Below, piece by piece: positions 6,176 to 9,581 of a stretch of 9,581 nucleotides of DNA. A program made the translations under genes and the position numbers. Source of the stretch: JBLHHI01 sp047614125 (GTDB lineage: Bacteria > Bacteroidota > Bacteroidia > NS11-12g > UBA9320); the NCBI GenBank assembly GCA_047614125.1, contig JBLHHI010000120.1, positions 1 to 9,581 on the forward strand. Reading direction: 5' to 3'. The notes under the pieces were generated by a model. It worked only from the letters and a program-made list of their open reading frames with translations, made no database searches and was not told the origin of the DNA. The stretch's first letter is position 1; each line of letters begins with the position of its first letter.

Positions 6176-6732
6176 TGGCACAAACGGCAACGGCCAACCT
6201 AGTATTTACCCAATTAAACGATGTAGAGCAAGAGCTTCTCAACGGTTGTTTGGATAAGAATAGGGCAGCCCAAAAAAAACTTTACCTCCGATATTCTACA
6301 GCGATGTACACGCTGGCCTATCGGATAACGAACGATCAAGATGCAGCACACGATGTGCTGCAAGATGCTTTTATTGAGGTGTTTAGAGATCTTCACACCT
6401 TTAAAGCAAAGTCTACCTTAGGTGCTTGGATTAAAACCATTGTTGCTCGAAAGGCCGGCAAGCAGGTCAAATTTGAGCAGCGCTACGAAGCCTTAGAAAT
6501 TGACTTGCACGACACTGCTGTTCCATATGAAGACATCGCCTCCATCCTCTTGGAAAAAATCATTGCCATGCTGCCAATTGGATGCCGAACTGTGTTTACC
6601 CTCTTCGAAATTGAAGGATACAAGCACAAAGAAATTGCCAACATGCTCAACATTGCTGAAAGTACCAGCCGAACTCAATTGCTTCATGCTAAGAAATTAT
6701 TGAGAGAACAATTAAAAGGAGAAATGTCATGA
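6172..6732 (+). CDS. RNA polymerase sigma factor, ECF subfamily
   Basis: A 186-residue two-domain ECF sigma factor. Region 2 (about residues 22-95) has the usual LYLRYSTAMYTLAYRI, DAAHDVLQDAFIEVF and GAWIKTIVARKA segments that bind core polymerase and open the -10 element. Region 4 (about 119-181) has the LPIGCRTVFTLFEIEGYKHKEIA and STSRTQLLHAKKLLREQL segments, the helix-turn-helix for the -35. No region 1 or 3 and no extra C-terminal domain are present. Two adjacent ATGs (6172 and 6175) are both possible starts. Its stop overlaps the start of the VWA gene by 4 bp (ATGA), so the two products are made together, the normal arrangement for an ECF sigma factor and its controlling anti-sigma factor. 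Its regulon cannot be read here; autoregulation from the upstream region is plausible. Confidence 0.95.
   Translation: MMAQTATANLVFTQLNDVEQELLNGCLDKNRAAQKKLYLRYSTAMYTLAYRITNDQDAAHDVLQDAFIEVFRDLHTFKAKSTLGAWIKTIVARKAGKQVKFEQRYEALEIDLHDTAVPYEDIASILLEKIIAMLPIGCRTVFTLFEIEGYKHKEIANMLNIAESTSRTQLLHAKKLLREQLKGEMS
6715..6721 (+). promoter_or_regulatory. Shine-Dalgarno-like site for the VWA gene inside the sigma gene
   Basis: AAAGGAG lies 7 nt before the ATG at 6729, an ideal spacing for ribosome binding. It is formed by the last Lys-Gly-Glu codons of the sigma gene. Most Bacteroidota genes, including the others here, lack such a site, so this one may boost re-initiation at the ATGA overlap. It supports 6729 as the true start of the VWA gene. 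Confidence 0.5.
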
Positions 6733-9224
6733 ATACCGACCCTACAAAACAAGAGCCAAAGGGCTTATACAATCTACCCCAACACAATCCCAACCCGAAT
6801 TTGTGGGATAAAATAGAAAGCGACTTAGACCGAAAGCGCCCCCTATTTTGGCCCCGCATTTGGGCCATTGCTGCAACAATCGCCCTCATTGCAACCGCCA
6901 GTTTTTTATTCAACAACAAACTTCAAAATGATACGGCGGAACTCGTTCCGGCAAAAAAGGAGACGGATTCATTGGTTTTGGATGTTGAGTTTCATGGAGA
7001 AGAGAACACGTTGGATGGGGATGAAATCGAAATCGATCATACCGTTGTTGAACTTCCAACTATTAACAATAAAGCAAATAAATCATTCATTGAGCCAATT
7101 GCGGTTGCTAAAAATTCGGATCAAACATCATTGCCCAATCAACAAATAATAGTTTCATCAGATTCCTTGCTGCAAACGCCAAAGGCCTTCGCCATAACAA
7201 CCGATGTTCCATTTTTAACCATCGAACCTAATTCATATTCCTGGGCCACCGATGCCACCACGCACCTTCTCACACCGGCGTATACCTTTAGTGCCACCGC
7301 CCCAACCTTCGACTATTCAACAGTTTACGCAGAGCCAGGCGAATTTGTGGTATCCATTGATGCCGAAGAAAGCACTTCGGGCATTGAAACAACACCAGAA
7401 GAGATTTACTCGAAAGACGCCAATTTTGAATATGAAAACCAAACCAAGTTGGACTATTCTGGAAACGAAGAAGACATACTTAGAAACATAGAATTTAAAA
7501 ATGCCCAAGTACCTCAAAAGGGTGAAATTAAGCACGGTAGCGTTACGCTTGATAAAAAGGCAAGTCTCTTGGGCTCCACTACTATCAAACGTAGTCGATA
7601 TAAAAAAACAGATGCTTCTGGTTTTATTGGTGATAGGGATAACGATGGAGTTGCCAATTACTACGACAACAATGCTCGCTACCTAGGTTCAGACATTGAA
7701 GTCCCAACCGATCGAGACATGTTTGCTCAAAAGTACCAGGCAACTATTAGCGATTCGGTGTCTTGGAACTTTGGAGACAACAATGTCGAACCTAACACTG
7801 AAAACTACGCCCCGCTTGTTGAAAATACCTACAAACGACCCACCGTTGATCCGCTTTCTACTTTTGGAATTGACGTGGACAATGCCAGCTATACCGTTAT
7901 GCGCACCAAGATTAACGCGGGAATCTATGTTCCAAAAGATGCTGTGCGTGTTGAAGAATATGTAAACTACTTCAGCTATGATTATCCGCAACCTAATGAA
8001 GGTGAGGCTTTTAGCGTAAACTTGGAAGCCGCCGCTTGTCCGTGGAATGCCAACCACCAATTGGTGCGCATTGGCTTAAAAGGCAGAGACATCGACATAA
8101 ATAAACAGGATGCCAGCAACTTGGTTTTCCTTATTGATGTGAGTGGCTCGATGGAGGCGGAAAATAAGTTGCCCCTGGTTAAAAAATCGTTGAAACTCTT
8201 GGTAGACCAAATGGGACCGAATGATCGGATTGCCATTGTAACCTATGCCGGTGCCGCTGGGTTGGTGCTTCCTTCTACCAAATGCGATGAAAAGGAGTTT
8301 ATTAAAAAGAAGATTGACCGATTGGATGCTGGTGGCTCTACAGCGGGTGGAGAAGGGATTAAATTGGCTTATCAAGTGGCCTTAGACCATCACGTAGCCA
8401 ATGGGAATAACCGTGTAATTCTTTGCACAGATGGAGATTTTAATGTGGGTCAACATTCGGATTCGGAGATGAAACAACTCATCATCAACAATCGGGATAA
8501 AAACATTTTCATTACCGCATGTGGTTTTGGGATGGGGAACTACCAAGATTCGAAGATGGAAACCATTGCCGACCATGGAAACGGAAACTACTTTTACATC
8601 GACAACTTTAAAGAATCGCTTAAGGTGTTTGAGCGCGATTTAAGAAGCACACTCTTTACCATTGCCAAGGATGTTAAGATTCAGGTGGAGTTCAATCCGA
8701 AGCACGTAAAGGCCTATCGTTTAATAGGTTACGAGAATAGATTGATGCCGCCTCAAGATTTTAACGACGACACCAAAGACGGCGGCGAATTGGGCGCAGG
8801 CCACACGGTTACAGCATTGTATGAGATCATTCCGGCGGGAAGTGAGGAAGCTATACCCGGCGAAATTGAATTAAAATATCAAACACCGGAGAATAATTTT
8901 GTGGATTTTGGAAATGAAATGCTCACCGTTAAACTTCGGTATAAAAAACCTCGCGAGAACACAAGTCAGCTCATTGAAGTGAGCATGGAAGCTTCCAATA
9001 CTACCTTTGAAGATGCATCGCAAGATTTTCAATTTGCTTCGGGCGTTGCGCTTTTCGCCCAGCAATTACGGCAGAGTGAATTTGTGCCTAAATCGAACTT
9101 TGAAGCAGCAAAACAAATTGCCACCAATGCAAGGGGATTAGATCCAAATGGAGATCGAGGTGAGTTTACGTTATTGATATCCAAAGCTCAAAACATTTAT
9201 GAGCAAGCGGTGAAAAAGGAATAG
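6729..9224 (+). CDS. Membrane-anchored YfbK-type VWA protein with anti-sigma-like N-terminus
   Basis: An 831-residue single-pass membrane protein. Residues 1-43 are cytosolic; NPNLWDKIESDLDRK resembles the region before the membrane helix in Bacteroidota anti-sigma factors. Residues ~44-61 form the membrane helix, with preceding Arg/Lys favouring N-in topology. Residues ~62-374 are a low-complexity linker rich in Glu, Asp, Ser, Thr and Asn, with one calcium-loop-like motif (DRDNDGVANYYDN, 302-314). A YfbK-type VWA N-terminal region follows (STFGIDVD from ~377), then the VWA domain with a complete MIDAS (DVSGS at 470-474, Thr538, Asp568 in TDGDFNVG), then a DUF3520-type C-terminal domain (~646-825). 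No zinc-finger anti-sigma domain is visible. Translational coupling to the ECF sigma gene suggests it binds the sigma factor inside and a ligand outside through metal-dependent VWA contacts. Family and topology are well supported; the sigma-binding role is inference. Confidence 0.9.
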   Translation: MNTDPTKQEPKGLYNLPQHNPNPNLWDKIESDLDRKRPLFWPRIWAIAATIALIATASFLFNNKLQNDTAELVPAKKETDSLVLDVEFHGEENTLDGDEIEIDHTVVELPTINNKANKSFIEPIAVAKNSDQTSLPNQQIIVSSDSLLQTPKAFAITTDVPFLTIEPNSYSWATDATTHLLTPAYTFSATAPTFDYSTVYAEPGEFVVSIDAEESTSGIETTPEEIYSKDANFEYENQTKLDYSGNEEDILRNIEFKNAQVPQKGEIKHGSVTLDKKASLLGSTTIKRSRYKKTDASGFIGDRDNDGVANYYDNNARYLGSDIEVPTDRDMFAQKYQATISDSVSWNFGDNNVEPNTENYAPLVENTYKRPTVDPLSTFGIDVDNASYTVMRTKINAGIYVPKDAVRVEEYVNYFSYDYPQPNEGEAFSVNLEAAACPWNANHQLVRIGLKGRDIDINKQDASNLVFLIDVSGSMEAENKLPLVKKSLKLLVDQMGPNDRIAIVTYAGAAGLVLPSTKCDEKEFIKKKIDRLDAGGSTAGGEGIKLAYQVALDHHVANGNNRVILCTDGDFNVGQHSDSEMKQLIINNRDKNIFITACGFGMGNYQDSKMETIADHGNGNYFYIDNFKESLKVFERDLRSTLFTIAKDVKIQVEFNPKHVKAYRLIGYENRLMPPQDFNDDTKDGGELGAGHTVTALYEIIPAGSEEAIPGEIELKYQTPENNFVDFGNEMLTVKLRYKKPRENTSQLIEVSMEASNTTFEDASQDFQFASGVALFAQQLRQSEFVPKSNFEAAKQIATNARGLDPNGDRGEFTLLISKAQNIYEQAVKKE

Positions 9225-9343
9225 GATGATTTGGAAATGCTTCATCGTTCAAATCATTGAATACTAAAATATTTTTCTTATCGTCGGACAATGCTTTCCA
9301 TCCCTAAACTGCAAAAAGAATGGCCTGGAGACCATAAACATAG

Positions 9344-9377
9344 TCCTCACTCAGCTGGAGCTGAGCGAGTGCTAGGA
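9344..9377. repeat. Inverted repeat at the junction of tandem copies 1 and 2
   Basis: TCCT-CACTC (9344-9352) can pair with GAGTG-CT-AGGA (9367-9377, with a 2-nt bulge), with AGCT/AGCT inside; an alternative fold pairs CTCAGCT with AGCTGAG around GG (9350-9365). The AGGA half of the outer stem comes from the next repeat unit, so the full stem exists only where two units meet. No T-run follows, so it is not a standard intrinsic terminator, though it could stabilise the mRNA 3' end. Confidence 0.6.
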
Positions 9378-9500
9378 ATAGGATGATTTGGAAATGCTTC
9401 ATCGTTCAAATCATTGAATACTAAAATATTTTTCTTATCGTCGAACAATGCTTACCATCCCTAAACTGCAAAAAGAATGGCCTGGAGACCATAAACATAG

Positions 9501-9534
9501 TCCTCACTCAGCTGGAGCTGAGCGAGTGCTAGGA
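9501..9534. repeat. Inverted repeat at the junction of tandem copies 2 and 3
   Basis: An exact second copy of the stem at 9344-9377, 157 bp downstream and again spanning a unit boundary: TCCTCACTC pairs with GAGTGCTAGGA. Confidence 0.6.
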
Positions 9535-9581
9535 ATAGGATGATTTGGAAATGCTTCATCGTTCAAATCATTGAATACTAA

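Larger units (their letters stand above)
9217..9581. repeat. 157-bp tandem direct repeat (2 full copies plus 51 bp of a third)
   Basis: Copy 1 is 9217-9373, copy 2 is 9374-9530, and copy 3 starts at 9531 and is cut by the window edge after 51 bp. Copies 1 and 2 differ at only two positions (G9287 to A9444, T9297 to A9454), and the visible part of copy 3 is identical to copy 2. The first 8 bp, AGGAATAG, are the end of the VWA gene including its TAG stop, so the array begins inside the coding sequence. The unit is not a multiple of three and encodes no convincing protein. Each unit ends in a strong inverted repeat. The array may continue past the window. Confidence 0.95.

Noticed and set aside
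7689..8060. A 123-codon minus-strand open frame inside the VWA gene
   Set aside because: It is antisense to the conserved VWA N-terminal region, and its translation matches nothing recognisable.
9217..9581. Tandem repeat as a CRISPR array
   Set aside because: The 157-bp units are contiguous and identical throughout, with no variable spacers.

Overview
The window looks like a chromosomal segment of a free-living member of the Bacteroidota, probably the Flavobacteriia or a nearby class. The reasons are a type IX secretion (T9SS) C-terminal sorting domain, two lipoprotein signal peptides, AT-rich intergenic DNA with short 'TGAATT'-type repeats, little Shine-Dalgarno usage, a near-consensus TTG / TAnnTTTG promoter, and best-remembered protein relatives in that phylum. 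No phage, plasmid, insertion sequence, tRNA, rRNA or CRISPR array was found.

Layout. (1) Positions 1-1604, minus strand: the 5' part of a lipoprotein zinc carboxypeptidase (M14), cut by the window edge. (2) 1605-2004: a repeat-rich spacer with two direct copies and one inverted copy of an AT-rich element. (3) 2005-2817, plus strand: a DUF2797 protein that has lost most of the cysteines of its usual zinc-site region. (4) 2816-2852: a minus-strand intrinsic terminator whose T-run overlaps the DUF2797 stop codon. (5) 2877-4565, minus: a secreted arylsulfotransferase-like propeller protein with a T9SS sorting tail. (6) 4907-5716, minus: a lipoprotein with a probable Cys-His peptidase fold, with its own terminator. 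(7) 5717-6171: a 455-bp divergent intergenic region holding two families of short repeats, a candidate promoter and a 17-codon upstream reading frame. (8) 6172-9224, plus: an ECF sigma factor overlapping by 4 bp a large membrane-anchored VWA protein. (9) 9217-9581: a 157-bp tandem repeat that begins inside the last codons of the VWA gene and runs off the window.

How the genes fit together. Three of the six proteins (M14 peptidase, arylsulfotransferase-like protein, Cys-His lipoprotein) act in the envelope or outside the cell, but they have separate transcription signals and no clear shared pathway. The one convincing functional unit is the sigma/VWA operon. The VWA protein begins with a short cytosolic segment resembling Bacteroidota anti-sigma factors, crosses the membrane once, then has a roughly 310-residue acidic/Ser-Thr-rich linker and a YfbK-type VWA module. 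This suggests a transmembrane sensor that holds the sigma factor and reads a periplasmic ligand or force through the VWA domain. It is the best candidate here for a poorly described system. The tandem repeat at its 3' end is the most unusual DNA structure.
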